From the NCBI GenBank assembly GCA_031409515.1, contig JANNXJ010000005.1, positions 41,602 to 105,601 of the forward strand: DNA of 64,000 nucleotides, given 5' to 3'. Positions 1 to 7,117 of this stretch are shown in pieces. Every line of letters begins with the position of its first letter. Position 1 is the stretch's first letter. Made by a program: the position numbers and the translations under genes. The notes below the pieces were generated by a model. That model did no database searches. It was given only the letters and a program-made list of their open reading frames with translations, and had not been told where the DNA came from. Origin of the DNA: SHZI01 sp031409515 (GTDB lineage: Bacteria > Pseudomonadota > Gammaproteobacteria > Steroidobacterales > GCA-2729495).

Positions 1-401
1 AGGAAGCGTCTTCCAGCGGCGCCACGACCACCAGCTTCAAGGAAGCCGTGCTGAGCCTGACTGTCACGCCCCAGATCACGCCGGATGACCGCATCATCCT
101 GGACCTGGTGGTCACCAAGGACAGCGTGGGCGCGCAGGTCAGCAACGACCGGGGGGGCTCTATCCCCAGCATCGACACCCGGGCGATCCAGACGCAGGTT
201 CTGGTGGACAACGGGCAGACCGTGGTTCTCGGCGGTATCTACGAGACGGAAGAGTCCGAGGACATCTCCAAGGTGCCGTTCCTTGGCGACATACCGGGCC
301 TGGGCGCGCTGTTCCGTTCCACGCGCAAGGTCTCGAACAAGTCCGAGCTGCTGATCTTCGTGACCCCGAAGATCCTCAAGGAAGGTTCAAACATTTACTA
401 G
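1..401 (+). CDS. pilQ: Type IV pilus secretin PilQ, C-terminal part
   Basis: This is the 3' end of the outer-membrane secretin through which the type IV pilus passes; the gene starts before the window and is read in the frame beginning at base 3. The visible ~130 residues carry the end of the secretin domain, including the conserved stretch around VPFLGDIPGLGALF and the final strand ELLIFVTPKIL. An internal GTG at 48 is not the real start. Position next to aroK and aroB matches the usual gammaproteobacterial order, except that a lipoprotein gene lies between. The TAG stop is at 399-401 and falls inside a short tandem repeat. Confidence 0.96.
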   Translation, partial: EASSSGATTTSFKEAVLSLTVTPQITPDDRIILDLVVTKDSVGAQVSNDRGGSIPSIDTRAIQTQVLVDNGQTVVLGGIYETEESEDISKVPFLGDIPGLGALFRSTRKVSNKSELLIFVTPKILKEGSNIY

Positions 402-435
402 GGCCAACGTTTACTAAGGCCAATATTTACTAAGG
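390..435. repeat. Three imperfect 16-bp tandem units at the pilQ stop
   Basis: Units at 390-405, 406-421 and 422-435 share the pattern AAyrTTTACTArGGCC. The first contains the pilQ stop codon and each later unit repeats the TACTA core. As 16 is not a multiple of three, the units do not extend the reading frame. This is probably a replication-slippage product; no function is evident. Confidence 0.8.
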
Positions 436-486
436 ATTGGGCCGGGTGGGCCGACTGGCCGCCAGGCACGTGGTGAGGGAGTCATC

Positions 487-2160
487 GTGTTGAAGAAACT
501 GGTTTCACTATGCCTGGTCGTGGCATCCGCCGTACTTATGTCCTGTGGCGGCGAGAACACTCTCGTTGACCCAGGGAGCGGTGGTGGTGGCGGTGGTGGT
601 GGTGGCGGCGGAACGGTCGTCGTCTCGATGGGCAGCGGCATTCCCCCGGCATTCACCGCTGGAGTCATTGCCGTTGCGGTGCCAAACTTGTCCGCGGGTG
701 GGGGGACCAGCCTCACCGTTTCACTGGCAGGCTCCGACGGCAATCTCTACCTCCAGAACACCACAATTACGTTCTCGTCAGCCTGTATTGCCGGCTCTCT
801 CGCCACGGCGCCGTCGGTCAGCACATCGACGGGCGTCGCAACCACTACCTACTCGGCTACCGGCTGCAGTGGCGCCGACGTCATTACCGCTAGCGCGACG
901 GTCCCCTCGGGTGTCGTTTCTGCCACCGGGACTGTCACCGTCGCCGCATCGGTAGTTGGGTCGATCCAGTTCATATCAGCCACCCCACAGAAGATCGGGT
1001 TGCAGGGCACGGGCGGCGTAGGGCTGCCCGAAACTTCAACGGTCGTCTTTAAGGTAGTGGATTCGACGGGAGGTCCCGTAGCGGGTGCGGGCGTGACTTT
1101 CGCCCTAGACACGAGTGTCGGTGGCATAACAAACACCCCCAGTTCAGCAATTAGTGGGGCCGACGGCAGCGTTCAGACCGTGGTCAAGTCAGGCACCGTC
1201 GCGACGTCCGTGCGAGTTTCCGCCACGGTGACTGGGCTGGGGATCGGCACCCAGTCGAGCCAGCTCGTGATCACGACAGGTCTGCCGGACCAGGACAGCA
1301 TGTCCTTGTCCGTCGCATGCAATAACGTCGAAGGCCTCGATCTTGACGGAACGCAGGTCGATGTAACTGTCCGGCTCGCTGATCGCTACAACAATCCCGT
1401 CCCGGACGGCACTGCCGTCACCTTTAACACGGAGGGGGGCAGAATCCTGGGAAGTTGTTCGACGACGACAACGAATACGGAATCCGGGCTTTGCTCCGTG
1501 ACCTGGACGAGCGCGAACCCCCGTCCCCCCTTCGACGGGCGCAGCACGATCATCGCCACTGCCATCGGGGAAGAGAGTTTCGTTGACGTCAACGGTAATG
1601 GCATCTTCGATAATGTTGACACTTGGACCGACCTGCCCGAGGCCTTCCGCGACGACAATGAGAGCGGCGCGTACGACTCCGGCGAGTTCTTTCTCGACTT
1701 CAACCAGGATCAAGTGCGCTCCCCCGCGGACGGGCAGTTCAACGGGCTGCTCTGCCTCGGGCCCGGCAGTCCGGCGGGTGGGTGCAGTCCGAATCCGAAA
1801 CTGACGGTGAGTGCGAGCAACCTGATCATCATGTCCGGCAGCACGGCCAAGATAGCGGACAGCACGGGCGGCAATAACTACGGTTCCGTGATATCACCGG
1901 TGCTGGCCGGCGGTGGAACAATCATATTCACCATTGGCGACGATAACGATCAGCCGATGCCAGCGGGCACCACCATCACCCTCCAGGGGTCGAGCGGTAT
2001 CACGATTGGAAATCCAAAGGTGTACACGGTGCCCTGCACGGTAAATGATGGGCCGATCCAGTACAGCTTTACGGCGTCTGGCGTCGCGGGCCAACTGACC
2101 CTGACGGTCGAAGTTCCCAGTGGCGTGCAGACCGTCTACTTCGTTGCTGTCACGCCCTGA
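487..2160 (+). CDS. Lipoprotein with poly-glycine linker and Ig-like repeats
   Basis: Predicted lipoprotein of 557 residues with bacterial Ig-like (Big/invasin-type) folds. The leader ends in the lipobox LMSC, with the lipidated cysteine at residue 20, followed after about a dozen residues by eleven consecutive glycines encoded at 580-612. At least three Ig-like repeats can be seen from their alternating Val/Thr/Ser strands and GxP turns (about residues 60-160, 165-265 and 280-360). An acidic stretch near 365-415 (DVNGNGIFDNVD, DENxSGxYDSGE) looks like a calcium-binding loop. The GTG start is supported by a GAGGGA ribosome site six bases upstream. It lies between pilQ and aroK, where many gammaproteobacteria have no gene, so a role in pilus function or adhesion is possible but only inferred. 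Confidence 0.8.
   Translation: MLKKLVSLCLVVASAVLMSCGGENTLVDPGSGGGGGGGGGGGTVVVSMGSGIPPAFTAGVIAVAVPNLSAGGGTSLTVSLAGSDGNLYLQNTTITFSSACIAGSLATAPSVSTSTGVATTTYSATGCSGADVITASATVPSGVVSATGTVTVAASVVGSIQFISATPQKIGLQGTGGVGLPETSTVVFKVVDSTGGPVAGAGVTFALDTSVGGITNTPSSAISGADGSVQTVVKSGTVATSVRVSATVTGLGIGTQSSQLVITTGLPDQDSMSLSVACNNVEGLDLDGTQVDVTVRLADRYNNPVPDGTAVTFNTEGGRILGSCSTTTTNTESGLCSVTWTSANPRPPFDGRSTIIATAIGEESFVDVNGNGIFDNVDTWTDLPEAFRDDNESGAYDSGEFFLDFNQDQVRSPADGQFNGLLCLGPGSPAGGCSPNPKLTVSASNLIIMSGSTAKIADSTGGNNYGSVISPVLAGGGTIIFTIGDDNDQPMPAGTTITLQGSSGITIGNPKVYTVPCTVNDGPIQYSFTASGVAGQLTLTVEVPSGVQTVYFVAVTP
580..612 (+). repeat. Eleven glycine codons in tandem
   Basis: A run of GGT/GGC/GGA codons encodes a Gly11 linker just after the lipidation site. 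Codon-level slippage here would change linker length in steps of one residue without a frameshift. It most likely works as a flexible tether between membrane anchor and Ig-like domains. Confidence 0.85.
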
Positions 2161-2172
2161 TCGGTAGCCCCT

Positions 2173-2211
2173 GGAAAGGCCCGTTCGCATAAACTGCGAA
2201 CGGGCCTTTCC
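2173..2211 (+). terminator. Intrinsic terminator after the Ig-like lipoprotein
   Basis: A perfect 17-bp inverted repeat (2173-2189 with 2195-2211, loop TAAAC) begins about a dozen bases after the stop codon and is followed by ATTTT. The stem is strong but the T-run short, so some read-through into aroK is possible. Confidence 0.85.
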
Positions 2212-2223
2212 ATTTTCAGGCGT

Positions 2224-2742
2224 ATGACGTCAGGTACCAGCATTTTTCTCATCGGTCCCATGGGCTCCGGCAAGTCTGCAGTTGGCCGGCGCCTGGCCAG
2301 CGAGATGGGTCGGGAGTTCATCGACAGTGACGATGTGATCGTGGACCGCAGCGGCGTGGATATTCCCTTCATTTTTGAGCGCGAAGGCGAAGAGGGGTTC
2401 CGGCAGCGGGAGTGCCGGGTGATCGACGAGCTGACCCGGCAGCCCGGGATTGTCCTGGCCACGGGTGGTGGTGCCGCACAGAATCCGGAGAACCGGGCCC
2501 ACCTTCACGACCGCGGCTACGTCATCTACCTCCACGCCACTGTGGACCAGCAGCTCAAGCGCACACGGCGGGGCCGGAGCCGCCCGTTGCTGCTGACTGG
2601 CGATCCCCGGGAGGTCCTGTCGAAGCTGATGGCCATCCGGGACCCCCAGTACCGGGAAATAGCCCATCTGGTCATCGAGACGGACGGCCGCCGGGTGCCA
2701 GCCGTGGTGCGGGAAATTCGACGTAACATGTCGCCATGCTGA
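2224..2742 (+). CDS. aroK: Shikimate kinase
   Basis: Cytoplasmic enzyme that phosphorylates shikimate with ATP in aromatic amino-acid synthesis. The 172-residue protein has the P-loop GPMGSGKS at residues 11-18, the shikimate-binding Asp pair of the DSD motif at 34-36, an Arg in FRQRE, the GGG motif at 81-83 and an Arg-rich lid (RGRSRPLL). Length is normal for the family. The ATG lies 12 bases after the upstream terminator. Its end overlaps aroB by 7 bases, indicating translational coupling. Confidence 0.96.
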   Translation: MTSGTSIFLIGPMGSGKSAVGRRLASEMGREFIDSDDVIVDRSGVDIPFIFEREGEEGFRQRECRVIDELTRQPGIVLATGGGAAQNPENRAHLHDRGYVIYLHATVDQQLKRTRRGRSRPLLLTGDPREVLSKLMAIRDPQYREIAHLVIETDGRRVPAVVREIRRNMSPC

Positions 2743-3818
2743 TCACCCTTTCTGTCGAACTTGGCGCCCGCAGCTACCCGATCCTGATCGGCAGTGGTCT
2801 CTTGTCCCAGCGGGGGATTCTGGACGCGCACCTGCGCCACCGGGACGTTCTGGTGGTCAGCAACGAGATTGTCGCCCCCATCTACCTGGCCCCGCTCAAG
2901 ACGCTGCTCACTGGCTCCCGGATCTCGAGCGTGATCCTGCCGGATGGGGAGCAACACAAGACCATGGCCACGGTCAGCCACGTGCTGGATGCGCTGGTGG
3001 CGGCCCGCTACGGTCGCGATTGCGTCGTCGTGGCCCTGGGTGGCGGCGTGGTGGGGGATATCGCGGGGTTCGCGGCGTCCATCTACCAGCGGGGCGTCGA
3101 TTTCATCCAGGTGCCCACGACCCTGCTGGCCCAGGTCGATTCCGCGGTGGGCGGCAAGACAGGGGTCAACCACCCGGGCGGGAAGAACCTGCTGGGCGCC
3201 TTTCACCAGCCCATCTGTGTGCTGGCAGACACGGACACACTGCGGACGCTTCCCGACCGGGAACTCTCCGCTGGGCTTGCCGAAGTCGTGAAGTACGGGC
3301 TGATCGCCGACGCGGAGTTCTTCGCCTGGCTCGAAGCCCACTCTGAAGACCTGCTCCGGCGGGACACCGCCGCCCTGGGGCATGTGATCCGCCGCTCCTG
3401 CGAGCTCAAGGCCGACGTGGTGGGCGAAGACGAGCACGAGCGCGGGCGCCGGGCGCTGCTGAACCTGGGCCACACCTTCGGCCACGCGATTGAGCTCAAG
3501 GCGGGTTACGGCGAGTGGCTGCACGGCGAGGCGGTGGCGGCAGGCACCTGCATGGCTGCCGAGTTCTCAGCCCGCATCGGCGCCCTCGACCCGGCCGCCG
3601 TGGAACGGACCCGCCAGCTGTTCCGGCAGCTACACCTGCCGGTCAGTCCGCCACCGGCGGAGCCGGGGGAGTTTCTCGCTGCCATGGCCATGGACAAGAA
3701 AGTCCTCGCGGGACGGATACGCCTCGTGCTTCTGGACCGCATTGGCTCCGCCCGGATCACCGGCGACTACGCGCCCCATGACCTGGCGGATTACCTCCGG
3801 GAGCAGTTTGTTCGGTGA
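2736..3818 (+). CDS. aroB: 3-dehydroquinate synthase
   Basis: NAD- and metal-dependent enzyme that cyclises DAHP to 3-dehydroquinate, the second step of the shikimate pathway. The 360-residue sequence has the LPDGEQHKT and GGGVVGDIAGF nucleotide-binding motifs, the metal-ligand Glu in LAEVVKYG and the metal-binding histidines in NLGHTFGHAIE. The gene overlaps aroK and runs by a GTGA overlap into the dGTPase-like gene. Together with the trp operon downstream it supplies chorismate for tryptophan. Confidence 0.97.
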   Translation: MLITLSVELGARSYPILIGSGLLSQRGILDAHLRHRDVLVVSNEIVAPIYLAPLKTLLTGSRISSVILPDGEQHKTMATVSHVLDALVAARYGRDCVVVALGGGVVGDIAGFAASIYQRGVDFIQVPTTLLAQVDSAVGGKTGVNHPGGKNLLGAFHQPICVLADTDTLRTLPDRELSAGLAEVVKYGLIADAEFFAWLEAHSEDLLRRDTAALGHVIRRSCELKADVVGEDEHERGRRALLNLGHTFGHAIELKAGYGEWLHGEAVAAGTCMAAEFSARIGALDPAAVERTRQLFRQLHLPVSPPPAEPGEFLAAMAMDKKVLAGRIRLVLLDRIGSARITGDYAPHDLADYLREQFVR

Positions 3819-4987
3819 AGTCTCCCCGTCTGGCCCCCCATCTTGCTCCAGGGGCGGCCCGGGAAAGCCAGAGCCGGGGCCGCAGTTACCCGGAACCGGC
3901 CCACCCCTACCGGGGCGAGTACCAGCGGGACCGGGACCGGATCGTGCACTCCAGTGCCTTTCGTCGCCTCGTCTACAAAACCCAGGTGTTCGTCAATCAT
4001 GAAGGTGATCTCTACCGCACCCGGTTGACCCACTCGCTGGAGGTGGCCCAGATCGGCCGGACCGTGGCCCGGTGTCTCAACCTCAATGGCGAGCTGGTCG
4101 AAGCCATCGCGCTGGCCCACGACCTGGGCCACACACCTTTCGGTCATGCGGGCCAGGATGCGCTCCACGCCTGCATGAAGGGCTGGGGTGGTTTTGAGCA
4201 CAACCTGCAGTCCCTGCGGGTGGTGGACCAGCTGGAACAGCGCTACCTCGGCTTCCCGGGTCTGAACCTGTGCTTTGAAACCCGGGAGGGCATCCTCAAG
4301 CACTGCTCGAAGCGCAATGCGCGGGGTCTGGGCGAACTCGGAGAACGCTTCCTCGGTCGGGGGCAACCGAGCCTGGAGGCGCAGGTGGCTAATCTTGCCG
4401 ACGAGATTGCCTACAACAATCACGACGTGGACGACGGCCTGCGGTCCGGACTGCTGTCCGAGGTGGGCCTCAGCCGCGTCCCCCTCTTCCGGCGTCACCA
4501 TGAGCCGCTGGTTCGTCGGGCTCCCCATGCGCCGCGGCGGGTCCTGATCCACGAAACCATTCGCGCCATGATCAACGAGGTGGTGACAGACCTGGTGGCG
4601 ACGAGCCGCAGGAACATCGCTGCCCGCAAGCTGGGCTCAAGTGACGACGTGCGGGCGCTCACGAAGCCCCTGATTGCCCTCTCCCCGGGCGTGCTTGCGG
4701 AGCACCTCGCCCTCAAGCGCTATCTGCGCCGCCACCTGTACAGCCATCCCCAGGTGCTCGAGGTCACCTCCCGGGCCCAGGACATGCTCAAGGCTGTGTT
4801 CACGCGCTTCCTTGCCGACCTGAAGGCGATGCCCCCGGAGCACGCGGCGCGGGCGCGGGCCTGGGAAGCGGAACTCGGACCCGCGGGCCGCGCCCGGGCC
4901 GTGGCGGACTACGTGGCGGGGATGACCGACCGCTACGCCGTCTCGGCTTATCAGCGCCTGGTCGATCCCAGGGCGCGGCTTCCGTAA
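3815..4987 (+). CDS. dgt: dGTP triphosphohydrolase-like protein
   Basis: HD-domain dNTP triphosphohydrolase of the dGTPase-like group, expected to convert dGTP (or other dNTPs) to nucleoside and triphosphate and so tune nucleotide pools. In the 390-residue protein the metal-binding residues are visible as TRLTHSLEV and LAHDLGHTPFGH (the HD pair), with a later ADEIAYNNHDVDD motif. The GTG start overlaps the aroB stop as GTGA. Its length fits the shorter dGTPase-like clade rather than the longer E. coli Dgt (about 500 residues), so the substrate is uncertain. Confidence 0.9.
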   Translation: MKSPRLAPHLAPGAARESQSRGRSYPEPAHPYRGEYQRDRDRIVHSSAFRRLVYKTQVFVNHEGDLYRTRLTHSLEVAQIGRTVARCLNLNGELVEAIALAHDLGHTPFGHAGQDALHACMKGWGGFEHNLQSLRVVDQLEQRYLGFPGLNLCFETREGILKHCSKRNARGLGELGERFLGRGQPSLEAQVANLADEIAYNNHDVDDGLRSGLLSEVGLSRVPLFRRHHEPLVRRAPHAPRRVLIHETIRAMINEVVTDLVATSRRNIAARKLGSSDDVRALTKPLIALSPGVLAEHLALKRYLRRHLYSHPQVLEVTSRAQDMLKAVFTRFLADLKAMPPEHAARARAWEAELGPAGRARAVADYVAGMTDRYAVSAYQRLVDPRARLP

Positions 4988-4997
4988 ACTAGCCGCC

Positions 4998-5717
4998 ATG
5001 CCAATCACCACCAATGCTGCGGATCCCCGGGATCGCCTGATCTTCGCCCTCGATGTTCCCGACGCCACGGCGGCGCGCCGCGTGGCCGAGGAGCTGGGCG
5101 ATGCCGTCACTTTTTACAAGGTGGGCCTGGAGCTGATGGCCGCAGGTGGCTACTTCGAGCTGGTGGACTGGTTGCTGGCCAGGAACAAGCTGGTCTTTGC
5201 TGATCTGAAACTGTTCGATGTCCCCGCGACGGTCAGTCGCGCGATCTCGCTCCTGGCGAAGCGCGGCATCACCTTTGCCACGATCCACGGCAATCAGGGC
5301 ATCATGGAGGCTGCCGCAGCGGCCAAGGGCGACCTGAAGATCCTGGCCGTCACTGTCCTGACCAGCCTCGACCGGGGCGATCTCACGGATCTGGGCTTCC
5401 AGTGTGACGTCGAGGCCCTGGTGCTCTCCCGGGCGCGCCGGGCCCTGTCAGCGGGTTGCGACGGGGTCGTGGCTTCCGGGCTGGAGCTGCCCGCAATGCG
5501 GCGCGCCATCGACGGCCGGCTGCTGGTGGTCACCCCCGGTATTCGCCCGGTGGAGAACCGGCCCACGGACGATCAGAAGCGCGTGGTGACGGTGGAACAG
5601 GCCTTTGGCGACGGCGCTGACTACATCGTGGTGGGCCGGCCGATCCGGGATGCGCTGCAGCCCCGGGCGGCGGCCGAGGCTATCCAGCAGACTATTGCCG
5701 GGCTGTTTCCTTCCTGA
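4998..5717 (+). CDS. pyrF: Orotidine 5'-phosphate decarboxylase
   Basis: Last step of de novo UMP synthesis, decarboxylating OMP. The 239-residue TIM-barrel protein has the start motif LIFALDVP, the catalytic Asp-Lys-x-x-Asp cluster in FADLKLFDVPATV and the phosphate-binding VTPGIRP and VVGRPI motifs. It starts ten bases after the dGTPase-like gene, so a nucleotide-metabolism unit is plausible. The 3' end overlaps the convergent tesA by 26 bases. Confidence 0.96.
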   Translation: MPITTNAADPRDRLIFALDVPDATAARRVAEELGDAVTFYKVGLELMAAGGYFELVDWLLARNKLVFADLKLFDVPATVSRAISLLAKRGITFATIHGNQGIMEAAAAAKGDLKILAVTVLTSLDRGDLTDLGFQCDVEALVLSRARRALSAGCDGVVASGLELPAMRRAIDGRLLVVTPGIRPVENRPTDDQKRVVTVEQAFGDGADYIVVGRPIRDALQPRAAAEAIQQTIAGLFPS

Positions 5718-6426
5718 CCGTCCCGCCGGGCTGCGGTTGCTTCAGCTCGGCCTCCAGGACGGGCCAGACGTTGTCCAGCAGGATCTTCTGCGCTGCCGCA
5801 GTCGGGTGAATCCCGTCCGCCTGGAACAGCGTGATATCCAGCGCCATGCCCTGCAGAAAAAAGTCGACCAGTCCGGTGCCGTACTTGCTGGCCAGCTCCG
5901 GGTACACGGCCGCGAAGGCCCTGGTGTAGGGCCCCCCGTAGTTCGTCGGGATCTGCATGCCGGCCAGTACCACCCGGGCGCCAGCGGCCTGGGAGAGCTC
6001 GATCATCCGGCCCAGATTGCTGCGCATCAACGCAATGGGTGTCCCGCGCAAGCCATCATTGCCGCCGAGTTCGATGATGACCACGGCAGGGTTATGGACC
6101 TTGAGGGCGCGGGGCAGACGCTTGAGCCCCCCCGTGGTCGTGTCCCCGGTGATGCTGGCATTCGCCACGCCATAGCCGTAACCTTCTGCACGCAGACGCT
6201 CGCCGAGTAGCGCTACCCAGGACTCTTCCTGGGCAATGCCGAACGCGGCACTGAGGCTGTCACCCACCACGAGCACGGTCTGGCCCCGGTCGGCCTCTGC
6301 CGCCAGGGGCGACGCAACTAGGGGCGATGCAATGAGGGGCGACGCAACGAGGGGCGACGCAACGAGAAACGCGAGCAGCACCGCTGCCGCGCTGACCAGG
6401 CTGGATGTTCGAAGGTTGAAGTGCAT
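5692..6426 (-). CDS. tesA: Periplasmic GDSL esterase / acyl-CoA thioesterase I (TesA-like)
   Basis: SGNH-fold hydrolase expected to act as thioesterase, lysophospholipase or arylesterase in the periplasm. SGNH blocks are present: VVGDSLSAAFG (nucleophile Ser), the Gly of SITGDTT, GGNDGLRG (Asn) and DGIHPTAAAQ (Asp-His pair). I chose the ATG at 6426, which gives a 244-residue protein with a leader (MHFNLR then a hydrophobic core). The leader is unusually long because a pentapeptide ASPLV/I is repeated four times before the mature domain. The start codon overlaps that of the divergent ABC gene, so the two genes share the sequence CATG. The same gene pairing occurs in E. coli (tesA and ybbA). 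Confidence 0.9.
   Translation of the reverse strand: MHFNLRTSSLVSAAAVLLAFLVASPLVASPLIASPLVASPLAAEADRGQTVLVVGDSLSAAFGIAQEESWVALLGERLRAEGYGYGVANASITGDTTTGGLKRLPRALKVHNPAVVIIELGGNDGLRGTPIALMRSNLGRMIELSQAAGARVVLAGMQIPTNYGGPYTRAFAAVYPELASKYGTGLVDFFLQGMALDITLFQADGIHPTAAAQKILLDNVWPVLEAELKQPQPGGTVRKETARQ
6306..6365. repeat. Four 15-bp tandem units inside the TesA leader
   Basis: Four nearly identical 15-base units (consensus GGGGCGAcGCAAcgA) lie in frame in tesA and encode repeated Ala-Ser-Pro-Leu-Val/Ile. Units three and four are identical, which suggests recent expansion. Copy number would change the length of the signal-peptide region by five residues per unit. Confidence 0.85.
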
Positions 6427-7093
6427 GGATGCTGTGCTGCGTGCTGCAGGTCTGACGAAGCAGGTTAGCAGTCCGGAAGGGACGCTGACCATCCTCGACG
6501 ACGTCAGTCTGGAAATCGCCCGGGGTGAATCCGTCGCCATCGTCGGCCCCTCGGGTTCCGGCAAGACCACGCTGCTGGCTTTGCTGGCCGGGCTCGACCG
6601 CCCAACCGGGGGCCAGGTGTGGCTTGGCGGCGAAGAACTCACTGCCATGGACGAGGACGGCCGGGCCTTGCTGCGGGCGCGTCGGGTGGGCTTCGTGTTT
6701 CAGTCCTTTCATCTGGTGCAGTCCCTCACGGCGCTCGAGAACGTGATGCTGCCCCTCGAACTGGCGGGCGAGTCCCGGGCTGCTGCGGTTGCCCGGGAAA
6801 CCCTCGCCAACGTGGGTCTCGCGGCGCGGGTCGGCCACTATCCCAAGCAATTGTCGGGAGGCGAGCAGCAGCGGGTGGCCATCGCCCGCGCCTTCGTGAT
6901 GCGGCCGGAAGTGCTGTTTGCCGACGAACCGACCGGCAATCTGGACAGCGCCACCGGCGACCGCATCGGCCGCCTGCTGTTTGATCTCAATGCCGAGTCA
7001 AAGACCACGCTGGTCCTTGTGACTCACGAGCGGGACCTTGCCGGGCGCTGCGACCGGACCATCCAGATCGAAGCAGGAAAAATCGTCCGCTAG
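6425..7093 (+). CDS. ybbA: ABC transporter ATP-binding protein (YbbA/LolD type)
   Basis: ATPase subunit of a MacB/Lol-type ABC system that works with an FtsX-family permease. The 222-residue protein has Walker A GPSGSGKTT, signature LSGGEQQRVA, Walker B VLFADEPTGNLD and the switch His in VLVTHE. The ATG at 6425 is preceded by GAAGG. The permease follows 24 bases later. Any promoter must lie inside the divergent tesA coding region because the start codons overlap. The substrate is unknown for the YbbA/YbbP group. Confidence 0.9.
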   Translation: MDAVLRAAGLTKQVSSPEGTLTILDDVSLEIARGESVAIVGPSGSGKTTLLALLAGLDRPTGGQVWLGGEELTAMDEDGRALLRARRVGFVFQSFHLVQSLTALENVMLPLELAGESRAAAVARETLANVGLAARVGHYPKQLSGGEQQRVAIARAFVMRPEVLFADEPTGNLDSATGDRIGRLLFDLNAESKTTLVLVTHERDLAGRCDRTIQIEAGKIVR

Positions 7094-7117
7094 AAGCCGC
7101 TTGGTAGAGGTCCGCAC

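Noticed and set aside
2526..3524. Long minus-strand frames opposite aroB, the ABC permease, pilY1 and hslU
   Set aside because: They mirror high-GC coding genes on the other strand, have low-complexity His/Arg/Gln-rich translations and no recognisable domains.
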